A DNA stretch of 64,000 nt from Tabrizicola sp. (GCF_022842145.1 NZ_JALHQD010000005.1:186001-250000), one strand, 5' to 3'; positions 16,440 through 24,754 are shown, counted from the stretch's first letter. Program-made: numbers and translations. The notes: generated by a model not told the origin, from the sequence alone.

Positions 16440-17797
16440 GGAATGCCCCCTTCCGTTCTCTCTTCAACCAACCGCAGCAGCGCGTGGCGCAGGTCCTCGG
16501 GCTGGATTGGCTTCTCCAGCACCCGGATGCCGTGGCGCGCGCAGCTTCGCACCATTGCGGCGTTGCGATGGGCCGTGACCACGACCGCCGGGATCTCCGC
16601 GCCGCTCAGGTCACGCAGGACGGTGATGGTCCGCAGTCCCGTATCGCTGCCCCGCAGGTGATAGTCGGCCAGGATCAGGTCCGGTTGCAGCCCAAGCTCT
16701 GTCACTGCTGCGCGTGCGCCGGCGGTGCCATCGACCACATGAGTGCGCATTCCCCAATTGTTGCGCAGGGTCACGGCATATCCATGTCGCATGGCGGCAT
16801 TGTCCTCGACGATCAGGGCCTGCAACCCCCGCAGCCGATTGCGGTCGGGATGATGCCGTGCGCCGGTCTTCCGGACCGACGCATTCCGGGCCACGATTTC
16901 AAGGCCGATGCGGAAAAGCGATCCGCGGCCCGGTTCACTCTCCAGTTCGATCGGATGGCCAAGCTTTGCACAGGCGCGCTTGACGATGGACAGGCCGAGA
17001 CCCATGCCAGGCTCGCCAGAACCGTCCTGTCCCAGGCGATGAAATTCGGCAAAGATCTGGTCACGGTCCTCGGCAGCAATGCCGATGCCGGTATCGTGGA
17101 CTTCCAGCCAGGCCTGCCCGCCGCGCCGGCGTGCACCAATCAGCAGGCCGCCAGCTTCGGTGTACTTTATCGCATTTGACACCAGATTCTGCGCGATCCG
17201 TCGCAAGAACACCGGGTCGCTGTCCACGGCCAGGGAACTGCGGACAAAGCGCAAGCGCAGACCACGCGCGGCAGCGGGCGCCTCGAACTCGACGCGCAGT
17301 CGATCAAAGAGCGCGTCAAGGCTGACTGCCTTGCGGTTGAACTCGATCCGTTGCGAGTCGAGGCGCGAGATGTCTAGGACGGCGCGGATCAGCTCTTCCA
17401 CGGACTCGAAGGCGTTGCCCAAGCGCTTGACCAGATCGGTCTGATCGATCCCAAGCTCCATCATCGCAAGGTTGGACAGGAACAACCGGGCCGCGCTGAG
17501 GGGCTGCAAAAGGTCATGACTGGCCGCCCGCAGGAACCGCGTCTTGGACCGGTTGGCTTCCTCGGCGGCCAGTCGGGCGGCTGCAAGTTCATGGTTCTTC
17601 TGGCTCAGGTCGGCCAGCGCGCGTTCCAGGTCGCGGTTGCGCGCGGCCACTTCCTTTTCAAGCGCCAGCGCCGCCTGGAACAGCGACCAGGCCGACCCAC
17701 GCGTCTTGTCGTAATGGTCCAGCCGTTCGATCAAAGCTGCGTTGATGCGTCCCAGCTTTTCGATCCGGCGTTCCAGATCATCTCCGTCTCGGAGCAT
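16436..17797 (-). CDS. flhS: cytosolic hybrid histidine kinase (FlhS-like)
   Basis: 453 residues, no transmembrane helix. An N-terminal coiled coil (about 5-85) leads to an HDLLQP-type H box with H94, a HATPase_c domain with the N box (NLVSNAIKYTEAGG), G1 (DTGIGI) and G2 (GMGLGLSIV), and a C-terminal receiver with phospho-acceptor D378 (LILADYHL). Kinases of this layout beside a LuxR-type regulator control methanol and formaldehyde oxidation genes in Paracoccus (FlhSR) and Rhodobacter (RfdSR). It abuts the FIST protein gene at 17798, which probably provides its sensory input. The symbol is by position and architecture and is not certain. Confidence 0.8.
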   Translation of the reverse strand: MLRDGDDLERRIEKLGRINAALIERLDHYDKTRGSAWSLFQAALALEKEVAARNRDLERALADLSQKNHELAAARLAAEEANRSKTRFLRAASHDLLQPLSAARLFLSNLAMMELGIDQTDLVKRLGNAFESVEELIRAVLDISRLDSQRIEFNRKAVSLDALFDRLRVEFEAPAAARGLRLRFVRSSLAVDSDPVFLRRIAQNLVSNAIKYTEAGGLLIGARRRGGQAWLEVHDTGIGIAAEDRDQIFAEFHRLGQDGSGEPGMGLGLSIVKRACAKLGHPIELESEPGRGSLFRIGLEIVARNASVRKTGARHHPDRNRLRGLQALIVEDNAAMRHGYAVTLRNNWGMRTHVVDGTAGARAAVTELGLQPDLILADYHLRGSDTGLRTITVLRDLSGAEIPAVVVTAHRNAAMVRSCARHGIRVLEKPIQPEDLRHALLRLVEERTEGGIP

Positions 17798-18964
17798 CTA
17801 GTGCCTCTCGGGGTCCAGGAAGGCCAGACCGACGAAGGTCTGGTTCATGTGCATGCCACCATGCTGTTCGCCGTAGGTGTTGAAGCCGGCCATGTTGTAG
17901 CGGTGGAAGATATCCTTGATAACACCGCCAAGCCCCGCATGTTCCATCGCCAACCGCCGCAGGATGCAGTCGAAGGACAGGATCAGCGACGGAATGGCGG
18001 GAAGATCGCGCAGCATCGCCTCAAAGCCCTCGGTCAGGTCCTCGGCCAGACCCAGCGACATCACCGCACCAGTATCGATCGACGACATCAGCAGAAGCCC
18101 GCCCTCTTCGGTCTGCTGGCGGATCGCGCGGACGAAAAATCGCCCCCCCATGTTCACCAGCAAGGGGTGCCGGGCAAAGACCAGCGGCGATAACTCGGCG
18201 ATCGGGACGCCAACGATGCGGGCGTATTCCTCGGCCGCAGGTTCGGCGTTGATCTCCAGCAAAAGACGTTCGGCCGGATTGGCGCGGGTGACGATCATCC
18301 GGGTTTCGGTGGCGCGGAAGTGGTCGAAGATCAGGTCGCGCACGTCGAGGTCTGTCTCGATCAGGCAGAAGATCGCAACATCGCGCAACACGGCCTGATC
18401 AGCGATCACAAAGGTCTGCGAAAAGTCCAGATCGTCCCCGGCTGAGCCGCCCATGACCATGACGTGCGGAAGGGCGGCGTCGAGCGTCGCCACCAGCACT
18501 TCTTCCTGCTGCGAAGACCCGTCGACCAGCAGAACCCCGAAAAGCCGGCGACCCGGGTCAGGCTTGAAACGCGCCAGCATGTCGCGCAGTCCTGTCATCC
18601 AGCGCGAGACTGGCAGGCGAGACAGCTCGTCCAATACCAGCACTTCGGACCGGAAGCTCTGCGCGGGAAAGCCGATCGCAACCGCCGTGCCATTGCAATA
18701 GCCCTCGCCAGACAATTCCCCCGCCGAGGAGCAGCCAACGATCCGGGTGTCGGCGGGCAATCCCTTGCGAAGATCCGCCGCCAAGACGGGAAGCATGGCA
18801 CTGGGCGAGGCGAAGATCAGGACCAGGTCCGGATCGGCCGGCTTGAGGACCGAAAGCAGGCCAGCCGCCGCCGAGGCCACATCGCCCATGTGGATCGTTG
18901 CCTGAACCGGAGCCGTAATGTGCGAAGCGGGATACTCCCTCACCGTTTTCCCGGCCCCCTTCAT
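17798..18964 (-). CDS. FIST-domain sensory protein
   Basis: 388 residues, soluble. The N-terminal FIST_N domain (about 30-215) holds LVLIFASPSAMLP, IVGCSSAGELSGEGY and VMGGSAGDD. The FIST_C domain (about 235-375) holds LLLEINAEPAAEEYARIVG and the closing LAFLDPERH. FIST proteins are predicted small-ligand sensors coupled to kinases or chemoreceptors; ligands are thought to include amino acids or other small molecules. Here the gene lies between the LuxR-type regulator and the hybrid kinase, with its stop immediately adjacent to the kinase start, so it likely acts as the input module for that kinase. The ligand is unknown; formaldehyde or a glutathione adduct is a guess from context. Confidence 0.85.
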   Translation of the reverse strand: MKGAGKTVREYPASHITAPVQATIHMGDVASAAAGLLSVLKPADPDLVLIFASPSAMLPVLAADLRKGLPADTRIVGCSSAGELSGEGYCNGTAVAIGFPAQSFRSEVLVLDELSRLPVSRWMTGLRDMLARFKPDPGRRLFGVLLVDGSSQQEEVLVATLDAALPHVMVMGGSAGDDLDFSQTFVIADQAVLRDVAIFCLIETDLDVRDLIFDHFRATETRMIVTRANPAERLLLEINAEPAAEEYARIVGVPIAELSPLVFARHPLLVNMGGRFFVRAIRQQTEEGGLLLMSSIDTGAVMSLGLAEDLTEGFEAMLRDLPAIPSLILSFDCILRRLAMEHAGLGGVIKDIFHRYNMAGFNTYGEQHGGMHMNQTFVGLAFLDPERH

Positions 18965-18968
18965 GTGG

Positions 18969-19679
18969 TCAGTCGCTGTCGTACAGCTTGATCGCCTTGG
19001 CGAGCAGCACGACCTGGGTCCGGCGCCGCACTCCGATCTTGCCCATGATTGCCGCGATGTGGGTCTTTACCGTCGCCTCCGAAATGTTCAGCGCGTAAGA
19101 GATTTCCTTGTTGGCCTTGCCCAGGCAGATCTGGCGCAGGATCCGGGACTGCTGGTGGGTAAGAGATGCGAAGCGATGCGCGATCTCTTCCATGTCGGGC
19201 AGCGCCAGATGCTGCGGGGCGTCGTCCGGGTCATAACCTTCTGGCGTCACCTTCTCGCCCGACCAGACCCGGCGAAGTGCCGCACACATCGCCTCGCGGC
19301 TCAGCGACTTGCTGATATAGCCCTGCGCGCCCGCGGCCATCACCGCGCTGATCATCGCTGGGTCCTCGTTGGCGGAAATCACCGCGATGGGGACGCCGGC
19401 GGCCACGCGGGCCAGCGTCACCATACCCTCGGATCCCTTGGCATCGGGCAAGTTCAGGTCCAGTAGGATCGCATCGGGCAGCTTGCCATACTTCAATCTC
19501 TGGATTGCCGAAGCTAGGTTCCGTTCGCACTGCGCCTGCCGCAAGCCGAAGGCGACGCGCAGGGTCACAGTCAGCGCTTCACACATGAGGGGATGGTCGT
19601 CCACGATCAGCAGGTCATCGACCTTCATCATGACGCCGGGCGCCGAACCGCATGCCTCGACCACAATCTGGTGCCGCAT
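18969..19679 (-). CDS. flhR: LuxR/NarL-family response regulator (FlhR-like)
   Basis: 236 residues. The receiver domain has the acidic pair in LLIVDDHPLM and phospho-acceptor D74 (ILLDLNLPD). The C-terminal GerE-type helix-turn-helix (about 173-225) has KEISYALNISEATVKTHIAAIMGKIGV. The ATG at 19679 is preferred over the internal Met pair at 19631/19628 because GGGAGGAGAC lies directly upstream. It is the first gene of the minus-strand operon 19679-15457 (regulator, FIST protein, kinase, two exported proteins). It is the obvious candidate to bind the palindrome found five times in this island, including one copy (19818-19832) in its own divergent promoter region. Confidence 0.85.
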   Translation of the reverse strand: MRHQIVVEACGSAPGVMMKVDDLLIVDDHPLMCEALTVTLRVAFGLRQAQCERNLASAIQRLKYGKLPDAILLDLNLPDAKGSEGMVTLARVAAGVPIAVISANEDPAMISAVMAAGAQGYISKSLSREAMCAALRRVWSGEKVTPEGYDPDDAPQHLALPDMEEIAHRFASLTHQQSRILRQICLGKANKEISYALNISEATVKTHIAAIMGKIGVRRRTQVVLLAKAIKLYDSD

Positions 19680-19817
19680 GGTCTCCTCCCTTGCCGCGTC
19701 TGGATCCTGCGCGGCTTCAGAAATGAACGCTCGTCCAGCGCCCTGGTTCCTCAGCTTCCGGTTGTCCCTCGAAGTTCTCCCGACCTGATCATGTCAGGTT
19801 TTTTCCGGCAGGTATCT

Positions 19818-19832
19818 CATCCTTTGGGTTGA
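19818..19832 (+). promoter_or_regulatory. candidate FlhR operator, site a
   Basis: CATCCTTTGGGTTGA on the plus strand, ending 51 bases before the ATG at 19884. It is one of five near-identical sites; read in reverse it is TCAACCCAAAGGATG. The TTGA half coincides with a plausible -35 position for the ABC operon. It also lies between this operon and the divergent flhR-like gene, so it could mediate autoregulation. Confidence 0.65.
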
Positions 19833-19883
19833 TTTACGGAGGGCGTCCGAAGTGGCATGGTTGAGAAAATCAGGAGTATTACG

Positions 19884-20849
19884 ATGCTTGACCGCTTCCG
19901 CTTGGGCGCTGCGGCGCTTGTGGCTGTTTTGGCCTCAACTCCCGCCTTGGCGGAAGAATTGACGATCGGCACCCTCGCCTCGGGCACGGTGCGGTGGGAA
20001 TTGGACACAATTCAGCACTACGGATTGGACAAGGCGGAAGGCTTCGATCTGAAGATCACGGAACTGGCGGGCAATCCCGCCACCCAGATCGCCCTGGCCG
20101 GGGGCGAGGTCGATGCGATCGTCTCCGACTGGCTGTGGGTCGCGCAGCAGCGGGCCGAGGGCAAGAATTACGTCTTCATCCCGTTCTCCACCGCCGTAGG
20201 TGCGCTTCTGGTACCCCAGGACAGCCCGGCGCAGACGCTGGCGGACCTGAAGGGCAAGAAGATCGGTATCGCCGGCGGACCGGTGGACAAAAGCTGGCTG
20301 ATCCTGCGCGCCTATGCCCGGCAGGAAACCGGCGAGGATCTGGCGACCGTCACGGAACAGGTCTTTGGTGCCCCACCGATGATCTACGAGGCAGGTCTCT
20401 CGGGCGAGGTCGACGGGGTGATCAACTTCTGGAACTTCCTGGCCAAGATGAAGGTCCACGGCATGCGGGAGCTGATCACCGTGGCCGAGGCCGCCACAGC
20501 CTTGGGCCTGGACCCGGCGACGCCGCTTTTGGGCTATGTCATGGATGAACAGCTGGTGCAGGAAAAGCCCGAACTCGCCGCTGCGTTGAAGCGGGCCTCA
20601 CGCGCGGCCAAGGAACTGCTGCTGACCGACGAGGCGGCCTGGCAACGCCTGCGTCCGATCATGAACGCCGAGGATGACGCCGAGTATGCGGCCCTCCGCG
20701 AGGGCTGGCGGCAGGGGGTTCCCGCCGACGCTCCGGTCGACGAGGCCAACGCCGCCAAGGTCTTTGCCCTGATGGTCGAGCTTGGCGGAGAGGAACTGCT
20801 GGGCCAGGTCAAGGAACTGCCCGAAGGCGTGTTCTACAAAGGTGACTAG
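19884..20849 (+). CDS. NitT/TauT-family ABC substrate-binding protein
   Basis: 321 residues. A signal peptide (MLDRFRLGAAALVAVLASTPALAEE) is followed by a periplasmic type II binding fold: LTIGTLASGTVRWELDTI, DLKITELAGNPATQIALAGGEVDAIVSDWLWVA, DLKGKKIGIAGGPVDKSWLIL. The start at 19884 has AGGAG about 8 bases upstream; the earlier ATG at 19857 has no such site. It is the first gene of a three-gene importer. Relatives carry sulfonates, nitrate or thiamine precursors, but this subfamily sits in PQQ-dehydrogenase clusters. A cofactor, chelator or metal complex is a reasonable inference. A site-a operator lies just upstream. Confidence 0.85.
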   Translation: MLDRFRLGAAALVAVLASTPALAEELTIGTLASGTVRWELDTIQHYGLDKAEGFDLKITELAGNPATQIALAGGEVDAIVSDWLWVAQQRAEGKNYVFIPFSTAVGALLVPQDSPAQTLADLKGKKIGIAGGPVDKSWLILRAYARQETGEDLATVTEQVFGAPPMIYEAGLSGEVDGVINFWNFLAKMKVHGMRELITVAEAATALGLDPATPLLGYVMDEQLVQEKPELAAALKRASRAAKELLLTDEAAWQRLRPIMNAEDDAEYAALREGWRQGVPADAPVDEANAAKVFALMVELGGEELLGQVKELPEGVFYKGD

Positions 20850-21621
20850 CCCAGAGCCATTCGGGCGCGCCTCCGGAAGCCTTCCGGTGGTCCTTTCGCT
20901 TGCCGCCTTCCTCGGTCTCTGGGCGGTCGTCGCAGCGATCGTGGCCGAGCCCGCCACGATGCCCGGCCCACTGCGCGTCTGGACCGTACTGGTGGATGAG
21001 GCGGCGTCCGGCCGCCTTCTGACGAACACTGGCATCACCCTCCTCCGCGTGGTCGCCGCCTTCGTCGTGGCGATGGGGATCGGCGTCGCGCTTGGCCTCG
21101 TCCTCGGGCGCAGCGGCAGGACGGACCGCTGGCTGAATCCCTGGCTGGTGATCCTGGTCAACATGCCCGCGCTGGTGGTCACCGTCCTGTGCTACATCTG
21201 GATCGGGTTGAACGAGGTCGCCGCCGTCGCCGCCGTCGTCATCAACAAGGTCCCCCTCGTTACCGTCATGGTACGCGAGGGTTCCCGCGCGCTTCGCCCC
21301 GACCTCGATGACATGGCCCTTATCTTCCGTATGCCGACCGGTGCACGTCTCCGTCATGTCGTCCTGCCGCAGATGGCCCCCTACATCGCCGGGGCTGCGC
21401 GGGCGGGGTTGTCGCTGATCTGGAAGATCGTGCTGGTAGTGGAATTCCTGGGCCGCTCCAGTGGCGTCGGTTTCCAGATCCATCTCAACTTCTCGATGTT
21501 TCGGGTGGCACATATCCTGGCCTATGCATTCGCCTTCATCCTCGTCATGCTGGTGATCGAATACCTGATCCTGCGGCCCTTGGAACGTCATGCCGGGCGG
21601 TGGAGGCAGGATGGACATTGA
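20842..21621 (+). CDS. ABC transporter permease (NitT/TauT type)
   Basis: About 259 residues from a GTG at 20842 that overlaps the stop of the binding-protein gene (GTGACTAG). It has six predicted membrane helices and the inner-membrane EAA-type coupling motif around residues 165-185 (DDMALIFRMPTGARLRHVVLPQMAPYI). Upstream in-frame codons lie inside the preceding gene and are rejected as start. It forms the channel of the importer with the protein at 19884 and the ATPase at 21611. The substrate is unknown. Confidence 0.87.
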   Translation: MTSPEPFGRASGSLPVVLSLAAFLGLWAVVAAIVAEPATMPGPLRVWTVLVDEAASGRLLTNTGITLLRVVAAFVVAMGIGVALGLVLGRSGRTDRWLNPWLVILVNMPALVVTVLCYIWIGLNEVAAVAAVVINKVPLVTVMVREGSRALRPDLDDMALIFRMPTGARLRHVVLPQMAPYIAGAARAGLSLIWKIVLVVEFLGRSSGVGFQIHLNFSMFRVAHILAYAFAFILVMLVIEYLILRPLERHAGRWRQDGH

Positions 21622-22198
21622 CATCAGGGCCAAGTCCTTCGCCGGTCGGCCGGTCCTCGGTCCGGTCCGGCTGACGCTGGCGCAGGGACAACGCGTGGCG
21701 ATCCTGGGGCCATCGGGGATCGGCAAGACCACCCTTCTGCGCATCGTCGCGGGGCTGGACGCCGACTTTGACGGGACCGTCAGCGAGGAGGGTCGCACCA
21801 CGGTGGTCTTTCAGGAACCGACGCTGCTGCCGTGGCGCACGGCGCTGGAGAACATCACCTTACCTGCCGGGGTAACGCCCGAGGTCGCGCGCGGCTTGAT
21901 GGCCGAGGTCGGCCTTGGCGGAAAGGACGCACTATACCCGCGCCAGCTTTCCCTTGGGCAGCAAAGACGGCTTGCGCTGGCGCGGGCATTCGCGCCCTCC
22001 CCCACCACGCTTTTGATGGACGAACCCTTCGCCTCGCTGGATGCCGGAACCGCCGGGCGGATGCTGGATCTGACCGCTGCCCTGCTGGACCGCTCCGAAG
22101 TATCGCTGATCTTCGTGACGCACGACCCGGCCGAGGCGACCCGCCTTAAAGCGCGGGCGCTGACCCTGTCCGGCAGCCCGGCCACGCTGAACGCCTAA
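21611..22198 (+). CDS. ABC transporter ATP-binding protein, short form
   Basis: 195 residues, shorter than the usual 240-260 for this family. The catalytic parts are complete: Walker A GPSGIGKTT, Q loop VVFQEPTLLPWR, signature LSLGQQRR (Leu for the first Gly), Walker B TTLLMDEP, D loop SLD and H-loop THD. The ATG at 21611 follows a GGAGGCAGG site inside the end of the permease gene. The stop overlaps by three bases the stop of the convergent SoxYZ-like gene, leaving no room for a terminator between them. Confidence 0.87.
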   Translation: MDIDIRAKSFAGRPVLGPVRLTLAQGQRVAILGPSGIGKTTLLRIVAGLDADFDGTVSEEGRTTVVFQEPTLLPWRTALENITLPAGVTPEVARGLMAEVGLGGKDALYPRQLSLGQQRRLALARAFAPSPTTLLMDEPFASLDAGTAGRMLDLTAALLDRSEVSLIFVTHDPAEATRLKARALTLSGSPATLNA

Positions 22199-22995
22199 AG
22201 CCCGGTCATGGGAAAGCTTTGGTCAAAGACGTTGCCGTCGGTGTCCTCGGCATGGACGGTGATCCTCTCGGCTCCGTTATCCAGAAAGCGGAACTGGTAG
22301 ACCGGGTCCTCGGAAATCGAGATGCCTGCCGTGACCTTGAACAGAAGGTCATCCCCCTGCCGCACCTCCAGCACATCAACGAAATGCGCCGGGATGTTCA
22401 GCAGCGTCACCTGATCGCGCTGAAAGCCGGTGGTGTTCGGATGCCGCAGCATCAGCTTGGCGGTATGGCGCACCTTCGTGCCTTCCGGCTCCGAGGACAG
22501 GATCTGGAACCGCATCTGGCCCATTTCGGCCTGCAGCGCTTCCAGGTCTTTCGAGGCTGGTGCCGCGCAGCCGCCGCTCGCCTTCACGTAGCGCCCAGCC
22601 AGCACGCTGGCCGTGTCGGTCACGGCAATGGCGCGGATGTTCGAATAGGCGTTGACGCGTAGCCGCAGTTCCATGTCCAGCGGCAGCATGGCGGGGCCCA
22701 GCGTGATCTCGGCCGCCACTGGCGCGGGGTTCTCGTCGATCACCACCGTCAGCGCCCGGATCGCCGGGGCACCGGGCGGCTGGGTCAAATGGACCGGGAC
22801 AAAGGCAGGGTCCATCGCGCGGGTGGGCGCGTCCAATAGCAGAATGTCGGAGTTCTCGGTGGCGGTGTCTCCATCGGGAACCAGCTCTTTCAGCTCTTCC
22901 CAGGCGGTGCTGTCGACCAGCGGGTTGTCCTGCGCCAGTGCTGGCGCAGGGCAGAGCATGATCGCGGTCAGGGCGGCCCGAAAGACGTGCGACAT
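22195..22995 (-). CDS. quinoprotein-associated SoxYZ-like fused carrier protein
   Basis: 266 residues. A signal peptide (MSHVFRAALTAIMLCPAPALAQD) is followed by a SoxY-like domain with the C-terminal KASGGCAAP segment (single Cys in a Gly-rich tail, about residue 140), then a SoxZ-like immunoglobulin-type domain (about 160-265). Fusions of this kind accompany PQQ dehydrogenases rather than sulfur oxidation, and the Cys would carry a covalent adduct in the periplasm. The start at 22995 has GGAGGAAG upstream; a longer reading from 23034 lacks it. Divergent to it is the zinc hydrolase gene (23109), the likely partner enzyme. No sox operon is present. Confidence 0.82.
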   Translation of the reverse strand: MSHVFRAALTAIMLCPAPALAQDNPLVDSTAWEELKELVPDGDTATENSDILLLDAPTRAMDPAFVPVHLTQPPGAPAIRALTVVIDENPAPVAAEITLGPAMLPLDMELRLRVNAYSNIRAIAVTDTASVLAGRYVKASGGCAAPASKDLEALQAEMGQMRFQILSSEPEGTKVRHTAKLMLRHPNTTGFQRDQVTLLNIPAHFVDVLEVRQGDDLLFKVTAGISISEDPVYQFRFLDNGAERITVHAEDTDGNVFDQSFPMTGL

Positions 22996-23044
22996 GACGC
23001 TTCCTCCGCATCCACTACCGCACGAATCCTGCATGCAAACGAGT

Positions 23045-23059
23045 CATACTTTCGGTTGA
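23045..23059 (+). promoter_or_regulatory. candidate FlhR operator, site b
   Basis: CATACTTTCGGTTGA, ending 49 bases before the ATG of the zinc hydrolase gene (23109) and about 50 bases from the start of the divergent SoxYZ-like gene (22995). The same orientation and almost the same distance to the start codon are seen at sites a and c. Confidence 0.65.
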
Positions 23060-23108
23060 TCCCCCACAGTGCGCCGATCCGCTAGACTGCGGGACGGGAG
23101 GTTCCCTC

Positions 23109-24155
23109 ATGTTCCATCTGGTCGTCACCGCCTGCCTTGCATCCGACCCCTCGGTCTGCACCGAGCGCCTGCTGCCCACCCCCGAGCCGTCGACGGAAGC
23201 CGCCTGCACCGAAGGTGCCAAGGCCCGCATTGCCGAATGGGCTGCCCTCCATCCCAACCTGACGACCGGCGACTGGAATTGCCGCCCGACCGAAGACCTG
23301 CCCCGCCTGGAGATGACCGATGTCGCGCCGGGCGTCTTTGTCCACATCGGTCGGTCCGAGCCTGTCTCGATTGCCAACGGCGGGGATATCGCGAACCCTG
23401 GCGTGATCATCGGTGATACGGTGGCCGTGATCGACCCGGGCGGCAGCCGTGCGATTGGCGAAGGGCTTTACGCCGCAATCCGCGATCTGACGGACAAGCC
23501 GATCAGCCATGTGATCCTGACCCACATGCACCCCGACCACATCTACGGTGCCGAGGTCTTTGCCGAGGCCGGGGCGCAAATTATCGGTCACCGCAACCTG
23601 CCCTCGGGACTGGAGCGGCGGGCCGAGGTCTGGGCCGAGAGCATCCCGCGCCAGGCCGGAGCGTTGGCGATGATCGGAACCCAAGCCATCCCGCCGGACC
23701 GGACCGTCGCGGCGCAGGAGGAGATCGCCCTGGGCGGCGCGACGCTGCTGCTTCATCCAGTGGCGACCGCGCATACCGACAATGATCTGACGGTGTACCA
23801 CCTGGAAAGCGGCACTTTGTTCACGGGTGACCTGGTTTTTGCCGGTCTGACGCCCTCTGTCGATGGCTCGTTGACCGGCTGGCTCGACTGGTTGGAGCTT
23901 CCGCCCGACCCCGTGCCGCAGCGGATCGTGCCGGGCCACGGTCCGGTCTCGCTGGGCTGGACGGAAGGCACCGCCCCCCTGCGCACCTATCTGGTTGCGC
24001 TGGCCGACCAGACCCGCGCCGCCATCCGGGCGGGCGAGGCGATGAGCACGGCGGCAACCCATGTCGGCACCGACCAGCGCGGGAACTGGCAGGGCTTTGA
24101 AGAAATCAACGCCCGCAACGCCATCGCCGCCTTCAAGGAACTGGAGTGGGAGTAG
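23109..24155 (+). CDS. quinoprotein relay system zinc metallohydrolase (MBL fold)
   Basis: 348 residues. Metallo-beta-lactamase fold with the metal site THMHPDH (H139, H141, D143, H144), later zinc ligands in VATAHTDND and GDLVFAG, and a final VPGHGP. The first ~65 residues form an extra Cys-containing N-terminal domain (CTERLL, AACTEGAK, WNCRPTED), typical of the 'type 2' relay hydrolases that co-occur with SoxYZ-like carriers and PQQ dehydrogenases. There is no convincing cleavable signal peptide, although the N terminus is moderately hydrophobic. GGGAGG precedes the ATG. Its substrate, probably a thioester-like adduct on the carrier Cys, is inferred from SoxH-type chemistry. Confidence 0.82.
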   Translation: MFHLVVTACLASDPSVCTERLLPTPEPSTEAACTEGAKARIAEWAALHPNLTTGDWNCRPTEDLPRLEMTDVAPGVFVHIGRSEPVSIANGGDIANPGVIIGDTVAVIDPGGSRAIGEGLYAAIRDLTDKPISHVILTHMHPDHIYGAEVFAEAGAQIIGHRNLPSGLERRAEVWAESIPRQAGALAMIGTQAIPPDRTVAAQEEIALGGATLLLHPVATAHTDNDLTVYHLESGTLFTGDLVFAGLTPSVDGSLTGWLDWLELPPDPVPQRIVPGHGPVSLGWTEGTAPLRTYLVALADQTRAAIRAGEAMSTAATHVGTDQRGNWQGFEEINARNAIAAFKELEWE

Positions 24156-24157
24156 GC

Positions 24158-24754
24158 CTAGGGCAGATGCGCCGCGATGGCGCGGCCCAGCGCAAATGCC
24201 CGCTGCTCCAGTATCACCGGTGTTTCGCAGACATAGGTCAGTTGGGCCTGCCGGTCGGTGAAGATGCGGACGTCCCAGTCCAGCCGTTCCTCCTCGGCAT
24301 CCATCTTGTCAAAGTCGGGGTCCAAGGCCGCCGACAGCCGCGCCATCTCGGCCCGCCGCGCCTCGATCTGGGCGCTGAGCGTGAGCTGCTTTTCGGCATA
24401 GCGTTCGACTCCGGCCATGATGCGGGTGCGATAGGCGTCGATCCGGTCGAACACCGCGACGAACAGCGCCGTCAACTCTTGCGCACTGGCTTCCTTGGCA
24501 AAGGCTGCGATCTGAACCTCGGCTTCCTCCATCGGCAAGCGCCGCTGTTCCAGCACCTGGGCCAGCGCTGCGATGTCCGCCCGCTGAGCAAGTATCTCGA
24601 CCGCTGCGTCCGGTGGCGGGCCGGACCAAAGCTGCCCAACCGACAGATGCGGCTGCTTTGGCTGGATACAGGGCCAGGTCGGATCGCCTGACCCGCCGGC
24701 CAGGGCAACTACGGGTAAAGCCAGTATGACGGCGAAAATGAAAATGCTTTTCAT
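24158..24754 (-). CDS. exported helical protein at the end of the lut-like operon
   Basis: 198 residues. A signal peptide (MKSIFIFAVILALPVVALAGG) precedes a mature protein that is nearly all alpha-helical and rich in Ala, Glu and Arg; residues about 60-170 could form long antiparallel helices. Two Cys flank the helices (TWPCIQP and YVCETP). The start at 24754 overlaps the permease stop by ATGA; the much longer upstream frame lies inside the permease gene. It is the last gene of the operon that encodes the Lut/Ped-like ABC system, so a periplasmic helper of that system is likely (a LutG-like exported protein is one option). No domain is recognised. Confidence 0.7.
   Translation of the reverse strand: MKSIFIFAVILALPVVALAGGSGDPTWPCIQPKQPHLSVGQLWSGPPPDAAVEILAQRADIAALAQVLEQRRLPMEEAEVQIAAFAKEASAQELTALFVAVFDRIDAYRTRIMAGVERYAEKQLTLSAQIEARRAEMARLSAALDPDFDKMDAEEERLDWDVRIFTDRQAQLTYVCETPVILEQRAFALGRAIAAHLP

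Noticed and set aside
22195-22995. Thiosulfate-oxidation SoxYZ
   Set aside because: Fused SoxY-SoxZ with no soxAXBCD nearby, and the neighbours are PQQ-dehydrogenase genes.
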